64,000 nt of DNA from Nocardioides marmorisolisilvae (GTDB taxonomy: Bacteria > Actinomycetota > Actinomycetes > Propionibacteriales > Nocardioidaceae): the NCBI RefSeq assembly GCF_003725775.1, contig NZ_RJSG01000002.1, positions 124,001 through 188,000 on the forward strand, read 5' to 3'. Numbering within the stretch: position 1 is the first letter of the stretch; each line of letters starts with the position of its first letter. A program made the translations under genes and the position numbers. The notes beneath the pieces are model-generated. The model saw nothing but the letters and a program-made list of their open reading frames with translations, had not been told where the DNA came from and ran no database searches. Below are positions 51,364-63,409 of the stretch, piece after piece.

Positions 51364-52098
51364 GTGAGCGCACAACCGGAGTCCGACCTGGTCGCCGAGG
51401 ACGTCGAGTACACCGTCGACGAGCTCGCCTCGATCACCGGGATGACCGTGCGGACCACGCGTTACTACGCGGGTCTGGGTCTGCTGCCCCCACCGATCCG
51501 GCGCGGCCGGATGGCCTACTACTCCGCGCAGCACCGCGCCCGCCTCGAGCTGATCCGCGCGCTGCAGGACCACGGCTTCACGCTCGCGGCGATCGAGAAG
51601 TACCTGGCCAAGATCCCTGCTGACGCCTCGGTCGAGGACCTGGCGGTGCAGCGCGCGATGCTCACCAGCTGGAAGACCGGTGGCCACGAGGTCGTCACCA
51701 AACGCCAGCTCGAGGCCCGGGCCGGGCGGAAGCTCGACGCCGATGCCCTGCAGCGGCTGACCGCGATGATGTCGATCGAGGAGGTCGAGGACGGCCGCTT
51801 CGAGATCCTGCCCGCGTTCGGCGTCGGTCTGCAGGTGCTCGACCTGCCGATCCCGGTCGACTCGATGGTCGAGGCCGGCGAAGCGATCAACCGGCACATG
51901 GCCGAGCTCGCCGACGAGCTGACCGCCGTGCTCAAGGACCGGGTCCTCACGCCCTACCTGGAGAGCCCGAAGAGCGAGGCGGACAAGGCCGAGTTCGAGC
52001 ACACGATGGCCCGCCTTCGCCAGCTGACGCTCGAAGCAGTCGTCAGCGGGTTCCAGCGGGCCGCCAACCAGGTGATCACCCGGTCGCTCAGCCGGTAA
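51364..52098 (+). CDS. MerR-family transcriptional regulator
   Basis: A 244-aa regulator. The N-terminal MerR winged helix is clear: EYTVDELASITGMTVRTTRYYAGLGLLPPP, then RRGRMAYYSAQHRARLELIRALQDHGFTLAAIEKYL (read in parts). The C-terminal domain of about 150 residues is longer than in metal sensors and carries no Cys cluster, so the ligand is probably organic, such as an acyl-CoA or terpenoid acid. GTG 51364 has AAGGGGA upstream. It is divergent from the acyl-CoA dehydrogenase-MpaB operon and likely binds the TACTGT(T/C)AC half-sites seen there and before the LLM oxidoreductase. Confidence 0.86.
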   Translation: MSAQPESDLVAEDVEYTVDELASITGMTVRTTRYYAGLGLLPPPIRRGRMAYYSAQHRARLELIRALQDHGFTLAAIEKYLAKIPADASVEDLAVQRAMLTSWKTGGHEVVTKRQLEARAGRKLDADALQRLTAMMSIEEVEDGRFEILPAFGVGLQVLDLPIPVDSMVEAGEAINRHMAELADELTAVLKDRVLTPYLESPKSEADKAEFEHTMARLRQLTLEAVVSGFQRAANQVITRSLSR

Positions 52099-52102
52099 GG
52101 CA

Positions 52103-52142
52103 GACAGGCCCAACCAGGTGCTGGTTGAGCCTGTCGAAACCC
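52103..52142. repeat. Dispersed repeat copy forming a terminator-like hairpin between convergent genes
   Basis: GGTTGAGCCTGTCGAAACC lies at 52123-52141. Just upstream, bases 52103-52115 are an inverted partial copy: 13-bp arms (52103-52115 with 52123-52135, one mismatch) with a 7-base loop. It sits between the merR stop and the end of the minus-strand PspC gene, where a bidirectional terminator is expected. Confidence 0.75.
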
Positions 52143-52162
52143 GGTGACGCGGGTTGCGGTCG

Positions 52163-52408
52163 TTACGCGCGCGGCATGATCGCCCAGGCGACCAGGTAGC
52201 CGACGAACACGGCCGGGAAGCCGACGCACAGGGCGACGACGGCCAGGACGCGGACCAGGGTCGGGTCCACCCCGGCGTACCGGGCGAAGCCGGCGCAGAC
52301 GCCGGCGATCATGCCCTCGCTCGGGATGCGGGTGAGCTGTCGGGTCGCGGGTGCCGGGTACGGCGCCTGGTACGGGCCGGCGTACGGGGCCTGCTGCTGC
52401 TCGCTCAT
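52163..52408 (-). CDS. Small PspC-domain membrane protein
   Basis: An 81-aa protein: a Gln/Pro/Tyr-rich N-terminus (QQQAPYAGPYQAPYP), then the PspC domain (LTRIPSEGMIAGVCAGFARYAGVDPTLVRVLAVVALCVGFP, read in parts) ending in a membrane helix GYLVAWAIMPRA. PspC-family proteins sit in the cytoplasmic membrane and sense or transmit envelope stress. It is the last gene of a three-gene minus-strand operon (overlap ATGA with 52405-52746), opposite the kinase-regulator pair. Confidence 0.8.
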   Translation of the reverse strand: MSEQQQAPYAGPYQAPYPAPATRQLTRIPSEGMIAGVCAGFARYAGVDPTLVRVLAVVALCVGFPAVFVGYLVAWAIMPRA

Positions 52409-52746
52409 CGGTTGTCCTCCTGGATGACGGTGGTTGCTTCGGTGTCGCCGCCGATGACGGCGGTGTCGTTGTTCTCGGTCTCGGTCCCGGTCTCGGTCTC
52501 GGTCGCCGTGTCGTCGACCTCGTCGACGCTGGCCTCCGCGGTCGCCGCGAGCGCCTGCTTGCGGGTGCGCGAGTTGGTGAGGCTGGCCACCAGGCCGATG
52601 ACGCCGGCGCCGATCAGGACCAGGGGGAAGCCCGGCGCGGTGTCGTGGAACTTCGCGTCGGTCGCGGCTCCGACGAACCAGAGCGTGGCGATCCCGGCGA
52701 AGATGATCCCGAGGACCAGGTGCGGGGTGCTGACGGTGCGCTTCAT
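52405..52746 (-). CDS. Small membrane protein with acidic repeat tail
   Basis: A 113-aa protein with two hydrophobic helices (LVLGIIFAGIATLWFVGAAT and PLVLIGAGVIGLVASL) followed by a basic stretch and an acidic low-complexity tail containing TETETGTETE, encoded by a CTCGGT-type short tandem repeat at about 52479-52510. Overlapping start and stop codons link it to both neighbours (52743-52746 and 52405-52408). It belongs to a PspC/LiaF-like envelope stress operon; its own role is unknown. Confidence 0.65.
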   Translation of the reverse strand: MKRTVSTPHLVLGIIFAGIATLWFVGAATDAKFHDTAPGFPLVLIGAGVIGLVASLTNSRTRKQALAATAEASVDEVDDTATETETGTETENNDTAVIGGDTEATTVIQEDNR

Positions 52747-54098
52747 CGGTTTTCCACCTCTACTTCGATGTGTCCCATCGTGGCGTGCAGGTCGAGCTTG
52801 ATCGGCGCGGCCTTGCCGGCCTTCGCGCCGACGAGCTGACGCTCTGCGGAGTCCTGGATGCCGCCCCCGGAGTAGCCGGGGATGTCGATCCCGCCCGCGA
52901 AGCTGAAGTCGGCGTTCACGTCGGCGTTGACCGTGCGCGGCAGGAGCACGCGGATCTCGCCGGCCTTGATGGTGACCTTCAGCGTGCGTCCGGCCAGGTT
53001 CTGCGGGTCGGAGACCTCGGTCAGGTCCAGCGTGACCTGGCCGTTGGTGCCGTGGTAAGTCGGCTGCACGTCGGCGGCGGTCTTCGGGGTCACCTCGAGG
53101 TCCTGGCCGCTGAAGTCGAAGCCGCCTGTGGCTGCGGAGATCGCCAGAGCGGCGCTGGAGACCAGGCCGATCAGGAAGAGTCCACCCGGTCGCCCGACGA
53201 AGGACCCGACGAGCAGCATCACGCCGGTGATGGCCACCGCCACGGCCGGGTAGACCCCGCCGTCGACGTGGTGGCTCCCGTCGTAGACGCCGACCACACC
53301 GAGCGCGATCGCGATCATGGCCAGGGTCGGCCAGAACCAGAGGATTCCGGTGCGCTTGGGCCGCGGCGGGATGTACGCCGGCTGCGGCGGCTGCCAGGAC
53401 GGCGGCGCCGGGGGAGCCGGCGGTGTCGGCGGGATCGTCGCGTAGTCGGGGAGCACCGTGGTGGCCTCGGTCGCGTACGCCTCGGCCGGGTTCGCAGTCG
53501 GCGGGGTGTACGGAGCGGTGGTCGGAGGGGTGGCGGGCGGTGTGAACGGCGCACCTTCGTACGCGGGCGCCAGGCCGGCGGCCACCCGGGCACGGTGCTC
53601 GGCCCACGCCTGCTTCTGCGCGATCCGGAAGGCCTTCCGCCCGTCGGTGCGGTCCCGGAAGATCAGCACGATCGCGATGATGACGATCAGGCTCGCCACC
53701 GACCAGCCGGTGTGGAACCCGCCGCTGAACGCGTCGCCCATCGCGAGCAGGAGACCGACCCCGACGGCCGCGAGGATCAACAGCTTCCGCGGCTCGTTGC
53801 TGACGTGGATCGGGGCGCGCTCGTTGCCCTCCTCGGGCACGAACATCCAGCAGGCGGCGTAGATCAGCACGCCGGCGCCGCCGAAGAAGGTGAGCACCGC
53901 GAGCAGGACGCGGATGACGGTCGGGTCGATGCCGAAGTGGCGCCCGAGCCCGCCGGCGACACCAGCGATGTAGCGGTCGTCGACGCTCCGACGCAGTCGG
54001 TCCAGGTCCTGGGTCGACGGTCGTGGCCGCGGGAAGCCCGAAGGCGCGGGGCCCGGAGGGGTGCCCGGGTCGGTGGTGGTCTCGTTCATGTCATCCAT
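52743..54098 (-). CDS. PspC-domain membrane protein with LiaF-like C-terminal domain
   Basis: A 451-aa protein. Residues about 30-85 are a PspC domain (RSVDDRYIAGVAGGLGRHFGIDPTVIRVLLAVL in parts). Several membrane helices follow, separated by a long Pro/Thr/Ala-rich cytoplasmic or linker segment (PPTPPAPPAPPSWQPP). The C-terminal 130 residues (VTLDLTEVSDPQNLAGRTL, IKAGEIRVLLPRTVN, GHIEVEVENR) form the beta-rich domain found in LiaF/VraT-type regulators, which hold their kinase inactive. It is divergent from a PspC-fused histidine kinase gene, its probable partner. GGAGA precedes the ATG at 54098. Confidence 0.82.
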   Translation of the reverse strand: MDDMNETTTDPGTPPGPAPSGFPRPRPSTQDLDRLRRSVDDRYIAGVAGGLGRHFGIDPTVIRVLLAVLTFFGGAGVLIYAACWMFVPEEGNERAPIHVSNEPRKLLILAAVGVGLLLAMGDAFSGGFHTGWSVASLIVIIAIVLIFRDRTDGRKAFRIAQKQAWAEHRARVAAGLAPAYEGAPFTPPATPPTTAPYTPPTANPAEAYATEATTVLPDYATIPPTPPAPPAPPSWQPPQPAYIPPRPKRTGILWFWPTLAMIAIALGVVGVYDGSHHVDGGVYPAVAVAITGVMLLVGSFVGRPGGLFLIGLVSSAALAISAATGGFDFSGQDLEVTPKTAADVQPTYHGTNGQVTLDLTEVSDPQNLAGRTLKVTIKAGEIRVLLPRTVNADVNADFSFAGGIDIPGYSGGGIQDSAERQLVGAKAGKAAPIKLDLHATMGHIEVEVENR

Positions 54099-54202
54099 CG
54101 TGGTCTCCGCACGCCCCCGCCGGTATCGGGGACAGCCCTGATCCTGGCTGATGCCCGGTCAGGGGTCGCACCTGATGTCCCCTCAGGTGACCGGATGCCA
54201 CG

Positions 54203-55489
54203 ATGGTCTCCATGACCCACCCGTCGTACGGACCGATCGCGCAGCAGGGAGCGCCGCCCAAGGCGTACCGCAGTGCTGACGACGCGTTCATCGGCGGCGT
54301 GGCGGCCGGCCTGGCCGAGCACCTGCGGCTGCCGGTGCTCTGGGTCCGGGCCGCGTTCGTGCTGATGACCGTGATGGGCGGCTTCGGACTGCTCTTCTAC
54401 GCGGGCCTGTGGATGTTCCTGCCGGTGCAGCGCCACTTCGACGACTCCGCGCCCGGTCTGGCCGCCGCCGGCCGGCAGGGCAAGCGTCCCGGTCGCAAGC
54501 TGCGCCTGGCCGACTACGGGCCGCTGATCGCACTGGGCGCCATCGGCCTCGGCCTGGCGGTGCTGTTCACGATGGCGACCGGCAAGGGCACGTTCCTGTG
54601 GCCGGTGCTCCTCGGCCTCGGTGGTGTCGCGGTGCTGTGGCGCCAGGCCGACGAGGCGCAGAAGGAACGGTGGGTCGACTCGACCGGCCGGATCAGCGTG
54701 CTCAAGGCGGTCGTCGGAACCGGCGGTGCGTCGGCCTACGTGCGCCTGATCGTCGGCATGGTGATGGTGATCGGCGCGATCACCCTGTTCTCCGTCGGCG
54801 GTGGCGGTTGGGGGGCTGCGCGTGACGTCGGCCTCGCCGCGACGCTGGGCATCCTCGGCGTCGGCTTCATCGTCGGACCGTGGCTCTTCCGGCTCTCCTC
54901 CGACCTCTCCGAGGAGCGCGCCGAGCGGGTGCGTTCCCAGGAGCGCGCCGACGTCGCGGCGCACCTGCACGACTCGGTCCTCCAGACCCTCGCGCTCATC
55001 CAGAAGTCGGCCAACGACCCGACGACCGTGGCCCGCCTGGCGCGCGCCCAGGAGCGTGACCTGCGCTCCTGGCTCTTCGACTCCTCCGGCGGTGACCCGA
55101 CCACGCTCGAGGCAGCGCTGCGCACCCTGGCCGGCGAGGTCGACGAGGCGTACGGCGTCCCGGTCGAGGTCGTCTGCGTCGGCGACGTGACCGTCACCGA
55201 GGACCTGCGCGCACTCGTGCTCGCCACCCGCGAGGCCGTGGTGAACGCGGCCCGGCACTCCGGCGCCGACAAGGTCGACCTGTACGCCGAGGCACGGCCT
55301 GGCTCGGTCGAGGTGTTCGTGCGCGACCGCGGCGTCGGCTTCGACCCGGACGTGGTCGCCGCCGACCGGCACGGGCTGCGTGACAGCATCCTGGAGCGGA
55401 TGCGTCGCCACGGCGGCACCGCCGCGGTGCGCAGCAACGTCGGATCCGGGACCGAGATCCGACTGACCCAACCGATCCGGGAGAGCTGA
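54203..55489 (+). CDS. PspC-fused sensor histidine kinase (LiaS/NarL-type)
   Basis: A 428-aa two-component kinase. The N-terminal 70 residues are a PspC domain (AYRSADDAFIGGVAAGLAEHLRLP, AAFVLMTVMGGFGLLFYAGLW); further membrane helices follow. The dimerisation domain has the phospho-acceptor His in ERADVAAHLHDSVLQTLALIQ, the HisKA_3 pattern, and the ATPase domain contains EAVVNAARHSGADKVDL, RDRGVGFDPD and HGLRDSILERMRRHGG. It senses envelope state and passes phosphate to the following regulator; its stop overlaps the next start. ATG 54203 or 54212 may be used. Confidence 0.9.
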   Translation: MVSMTHPSYGPIAQQGAPPKAYRSADDAFIGGVAAGLAEHLRLPVLWVRAAFVLMTVMGGFGLLFYAGLWMFLPVQRHFDDSAPGLAAAGRQGKRPGRKLRLADYGPLIALGAIGLGLAVLFTMATGKGTFLWPVLLGLGGVAVLWRQADEAQKERWVDSTGRISVLKAVVGTGGASAYVRLIVGMVMVIGAITLFSVGGGGWGAARDVGLAATLGILGVGFIVGPWLFRLSSDLSEERAERVRSQERADVAAHLHDSVLQTLALIQKSANDPTTVARLARAQERDLRSWLFDSSGGDPTTLEAALRTLAGEVDEAYGVPVEVVCVGDVTVTEDLRALVLATREAVVNAARHSGADKVDLYAEARPGSVEVFVRDRGVGFDPDVVAADRHGLRDSILERMRRHGGTAAVRSNVGSGTEIRLTQPIRES

Positions 55490-56130
55490 TGGCCAAGCAC
55501 AGCATCGTGATCGTCGACGACCACGCGATGTTCCGGGCCGGCGTCCGCGCCGAGCTCGGCGACGCCGTCGAGGTGCTCGCCGAGGCCGCCGATGTCGACC
55601 AGGCCGTGGCCGCGGTGATCGCCGGCCAGCCCGAGGTGGTGCTGCTCGACGTGCACCTGCCCGGAGGCGGTGGCGCCGAGGTGATCCGGCGTACGACGGG
55701 GAAGGCGGTCGACACCAAGTTCCTCGCGCTGTCGGTCTCCGATGCCGCCGAGGACGTGATCGGCACGATCCGCTCCGGCGCGCGCGGCTACGTCACCAAG
55801 ACCATCACCGGCGCTGAGCTCATCGACGCGATCGACCGGGTCGCGGCCGGGGACGCGGTGTTCTCGCCGCGGCTGGCGGGCTTCGTGCTCGACGCCTTCG
55901 CCGGCACCATCGAGGTCGCCGCGGTCGACGAGGACCTCGACCGGCTCACCGAGCGGGAGCGCGAGGTGATGCGGCTGATCGCCCGCGGCTACTCGTACAA
56001 GGAGGTCGCCGGCGAGCTGTTCATCTCGATCAAGACCGTCGAGACGCACATGGGCTCGGTGCTGCGGAAGCTGCAGCTGTCCTCGCGCCATGAGCTGACG
56101 CGATGGGCCAGCGAGAGACGCCTGCTCTAG
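55489..56130 (+). CDS. LuxR/NarL-family response regulator
   Basis: A 213-aa two-component regulator. The receiver domain has acidic residues Asp10/Asp11 in VDDHAMFR, phospho-acceptor Asp54 in VVLLDVHLP and Lys in GYVTKTITG. The C-terminal LuxR helix-turn-helix reads LTEREREVMRLIARGYSYKEVAGELFISIKTVETH in parts. It is coupled to the kinase gene and probably regulates the divergent PspC operon and envelope genes. Its 3' end with the stop codon is part of a 41-bp tandem duplication, so the last residues are repeated downstream outside the frame. Confidence 0.92.
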   Translation: MAKHSIVIVDDHAMFRAGVRAELGDAVEVLAEAADVDQAVAAVIAGQPEVVLLDVHLPGGGGAEVIRRTTGKAVDTKFLALSVSDAAEDVIGTIRSGARGYVTKTITGAELIDAIDRVAAGDAVFSPRLAGFVLDAFAGTIEVAAVDEDLDRLTEREREVMRLIARGYSYKEVAGELFISIKTVETHMGSVLRKLQLSSRHELTRWASERRLL

Positions 56131-56199
56131 ACCCTGCCGGGGGTGGGGCCAACGAGAGACGCCTGCTCTAGACCCTGCCGGGGGTGGGGCCAGCGAGCG
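56105..56199 (+). repeat. 41-bp tandem repeat at the 3' end of the response regulator gene
   Basis: Copies at 56105-56145 and 56146-56186 differ at one base, and a partial third copy starts at 56187. The first unit includes the last codons (SERRLL) and stop of the regulator, so the downstream units reproduce its end and stop codon. Confidence 0.9.
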
Positions 56200-56221
56200 C
56201 AGGCTGCTCTAGGCGCTCCTG

Positions 56222-57160
56222 CTAGTCGGGCGGGAGCAGCGTCGCCCACGCCGGGCGCCAGGCCGCGCTGCGCTGCTTCATCTCCCAGGTCAGGGCACGC
56301 AGCGTCGGGCCCTTCGCGTCGAACCACGACGGCAGGCTGTCGAACGCCCGGTCCAGGGTGATCCGGCCGGCGGCGACGCGGACCCGGGCGGCAAGCCAGG
56401 CGCCTGATTCCTCGCCGGCCTCGTCGCGGTGCAGCTCCTTGAGCACGTTGGTGAGGCTGACCAACAAGGTCTCGTTGAGGCGCGGGTCGATCGACGACGG
56501 GACCAGGTCGCCCTGGTCGACGAGCACCACGTGCTCGAAGTCGATGCCGGGTTCGCTGACCCGGTGCCAGCGGGCCAGCAGGGTCGGTCGGACCGGGAGG
56601 CCGCGGTCGGTCTCGTCGGTGTCGCGCATCTGCCGGTGGATCTGGGACTTCAGCCGGTTGCGGATCGCGCCTTGCGCGGCGACGTGGGCCACGCCCTGGG
56701 CTGCGAGCAGCAGCGGGTCGCCGAGCTCCCCGGACCGGGCGGCCGCGACGTCGTGCGGGTCCCCGCGCAGCAACGGGCTGAGCAGGTCGATGACGCCGTC
56801 GAACATGCCGGACGTGCTGGTGTCCCAGCCGTCGCGGGAGTACCAGGCCAGGAAGCCCGGCGTACTGGTGCGGATCGAGCGCCACACCGCGTTCGAGCTG
56901 GCCCAGTCCGGGGCGCCGCCGAGCGGGTCGAGGTGCTCCGAGATCGCGTCCTTGACCGAGCCGTCCGCGAGGCCCCACAGCACCGCCCGCCCGCCGCCGA
57001 TGCGCTGCATCCGGGCCCAGGAGCCGCCGTAGTCGTAGGAGAGGACGTGCTCCTCGGGGTCGAGCGCGACCTCAGCGCCGGGCGGCAGGCGATCGCTGAT
57101 CGCCAGGACCGCCCAGGACCACCACAGGTCGTCCGCAGACGCGAGGTCGTCCGCTTCCAT
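56222..57160 (-). CDS. Hypothetical protein
   Basis: A 312-aa soluble protein with no recognised domain. Segments such as VLSYDYGGSWARMQRIGGGRAVLWG, NAVWRSIRTSTPGFLAWYSRDGWD and HVVLVDQGDLVPSSIDPRLNETL are regular alpha/beta sequence, and codon use fits a real gene. No signal peptide, membrane segment or catalytic motif is seen. It lies 43 bp after the Nei-type glycosylase gene on the same strand, so it may be co-transcribed with DNA-repair genes. The start ATG 57160 is the first in frame. Confidence 0.65.
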   Translation of the reverse strand: MEADDLASADDLWWSWAVLAISDRLPPGAEVALDPEEHVLSYDYGGSWARMQRIGGGRAVLWGLADGSVKDAISEHLDPLGGAPDWASSNAVWRSIRTSTPGFLAWYSRDGWDTSTSGMFDGVIDLLSPLLRGDPHDVAAARSGELGDPLLLAAQGVAHVAAQGAIRNRLKSQIHRQMRDTDETDRGLPVRPTLLARWHRVSEPGIDFEHVVLVDQGDLVPSSIDPRLNETLLVSLTNVLKELHRDEAGEESGAWLAARVRVAAGRITLDRAFDSLPSWFDAKGPTLRALTWEMKQRSAAWRPAWATLLPPD

Positions 57161-57203
57161 TCCGTCATTGTGCCCGGTCGGAGCACGCCAGCGGGGGACG
57201 GTC

Positions 57204-57972
57204 TCAGCGCGCCGGTTGACAGGACGGGCACCACCAGACGGTGCGTTCCTGACCTTCCGGACCGAGCTCCCCGGTGCGGATCGGGGTACCGCAGCGCAGG
57301 CACGGGCCGCGCCGGCCGTAGACCCACATCCGACGTCCGGGCCGCTTGTCCCCGGTCGTGACGCGGCTGTGGCGGTCCTTGTGGATCTCCAGCATCCGCT
57401 GGGCGATCGCGACCAGGCGCGGCAGGTTGTCGACGTCGGCGACCGGGGTGTGCGGGTCGAACCCGGCGACGAAGCAGGCCTCGGCGCGGTAGATGTTGCC
57501 GATGCCGGCCAGGTTGCGCTGGTCGAGCAGTGCCTCGCCGACGGGGATGTGCGGCAGGCGCCGGAGCCGGCGGACTGCTTCCTCGGCGTCCCAGTCGGGT
57601 CCGAGCAGGTCCGGCCCCAGGTGCCCGACGACGCTGGACTCGCCGGGGGTCGGCACCAGGTCGAGCAGCACCGAGTAGCCGATCGCCTCGGTCTTCTCGG
57701 TGCGCAGGATCGCCCGGATCTCGTGCTCGGGTCGGCGCCGCTTGCCGCCGACGGCCTGCACGTCCCAGGCGCCCTCCATCTTCAGGTGCGAGTGCAGGGT
57801 CATCCCGTCCTCGAACCGGATCAGCAGGTGCTTGCCGCGGCTGATCGTCTCGAGCACGGTCCGTCCGGACAGGTCGCTGGTCGCCAGGCTCGGGATCCGG
57901 AAGTCGCTGGCCGTCAGCACCTGGCCGCTGAGTGCGTCGAGCCGTCGCGCCGTCTGGTAGACGGTGTCACCT

Positions 57973-57980
<8 letters not shown>
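57204..57980 (-). CDS. Fpg/Nei-family DNA glycosylase (Nei2-like)
   Basis: A 258-aa base-excision repair enzyme. It starts MPEGDTVYQTARRL: Pro2 (Schiff base nucleophile) and Glu3 are intact. The helix-two-turn-helix LLDQRNLAGIGNIYRAE and the C-terminal zinc finger CLRCGTPIRTG followed by WWCPSC bind DNA. The PEGDTV start and Nei-type finger point to endonuclease VIII, which removes oxidised pyrimidines. Its start overlaps the stop of the upstream Lhr helicase gene by 8 bp, so the two are coupled, as often in actinobacteria. Confidence 0.93.
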
Positions 57981-62484
<4,504 letters not shown>

Positions 62485-62548
62485 CGAGTCATCATGTCGC
62501 AGCGTTCCGACAGTGCCGATCCGGCCGCTGGCTCGTTGATCTGAGTAC

Positions 62549-62579
62549 TGGACAAAACCACCGTACCCAGGGGTATGGT
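62549..62579 (+). promoter_or_regulatory. Candidate promoter and operator of the mce operon
   Basis: TGGACA (62549-62554) and TATGGT (62574-62579) with a 19-bp spacer; between them lies the palindrome TACCC-AG-GGGTA (62564-62575). An SD-like AAGGAG follows before the GTG at 62614. The site would suit a repressor of the mce-type operon. Confidence 0.45.
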
Positions 62580-62613
62580 ACCCATCACGACCCCGGGCCC
62601 GAAGGAGCGATAC

Positions 62614-63405
62614 GTGTCGGACACCGTCGCTCGCGTGCGCGGGCGCACGCTCACGATCCTCGACTCCCTGGGCCTCTTCTTCGGCTTCGTCGGCGAGGTC
62701 CTGCGCGGCTTCTTCCGCCCGCCGTTCCACTGGCGCGAGGCGATCGACCAGGGCTGGCAGCTGGCGCGCGTGGTGATCGTCCCGACCGCCCTGGTCTCGA
62801 TCCCGCTCGGCGCGGTGGTGGCGCTCCAGGTCGGCAGCCTGACCCAGCAGCTCGGCGCGCAGAGCTTCGCCGGCGCCGCCTCGGTGGTCTCGATCCTGCG
62901 CGAGGGCGCTCCACTGGCGACGGCGCTGCTGCTGGCCGGTGCCGGCGGGTCGGCGATCTGCGCCGACTTCGGCAGCCGGATGATCCGCGAGGAGATCGAC
63001 GCCCTGCGCACCCTGGGCGTCAACGTGATCACCCGCCTCGTGGTGCCGCGGGTCGCCGCGGCGATGGCGGTCGCCGTCCTCCTCACCGGTCTGGTGATGG
63101 GGGTCGGGATCGGCGGCGGCTACTTCTTCAACGTCGTCCTCCAGCACGGCACGTCCGGGGTCTACGTCGAGTCGTTCCGGGCACTGGCCACCCGGCCCGA
63201 CCTCTACGCGAGCCTGCTCAAGGGCCTGGTCTTCGGCGCGATCGCCGCGGTGGTGGGCAGCTACAAGGGCCTGCACGTGAAGGGCGGGCCCAAGGGCGTC
63301 GGCCAGGCGGTCAACGAGTCGGTGGTCGTCACGTTCCTGCTGCTCTTCGGTGCCAACTACCTGATGAGCGTGGCCTACTTCCAGCTCTACCCGCAGGGCG
63401 GCTGA
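62614..63405 (+). CDS. yrbEA: YrbE/MlaE-type ABC permease, first gene of an mce operon
   Basis: A 263-aa permease of the MlaE/YrbE family, which works with Mce proteins and an ATPase (MceG) to import lipids, including sterols, across the envelope. Five or six membrane helices are visible (VVIVPTALVSIPLGAVVALQV, LLLAGAGGSAICADFGSRM, with the family's EEIDALRTLGVN motif). AAGGAG lies 6 nt before GTG 62614; the longer frame from an ATG at 62575 lacks a ribosome site. It is followed after 4 bp by a second YrbE gene. The operon's mce genes lie beyond the window. Confidence 0.92.
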   Translation: MSDTVARVRGRTLTILDSLGLFFGFVGEVLRGFFRPPFHWREAIDQGWQLARVVIVPTALVSIPLGAVVALQVGSLTQQLGAQSFAGAASVVSILREGAPLATALLLAGAGGSAICADFGSRMIREEIDALRTLGVNVITRLVVPRVAAAMAVAVLLTGLVMGVGIGGGYFFNVVLQHGTSGVYVESFRALATRPDLYASLLKGLVFGAIAAVVGSYKGLHVKGGPKGVGQAVNESVVVTFLLLFGANYLMSVAYFQLYPQGG

Positions 63406-63409
63406 CGCC

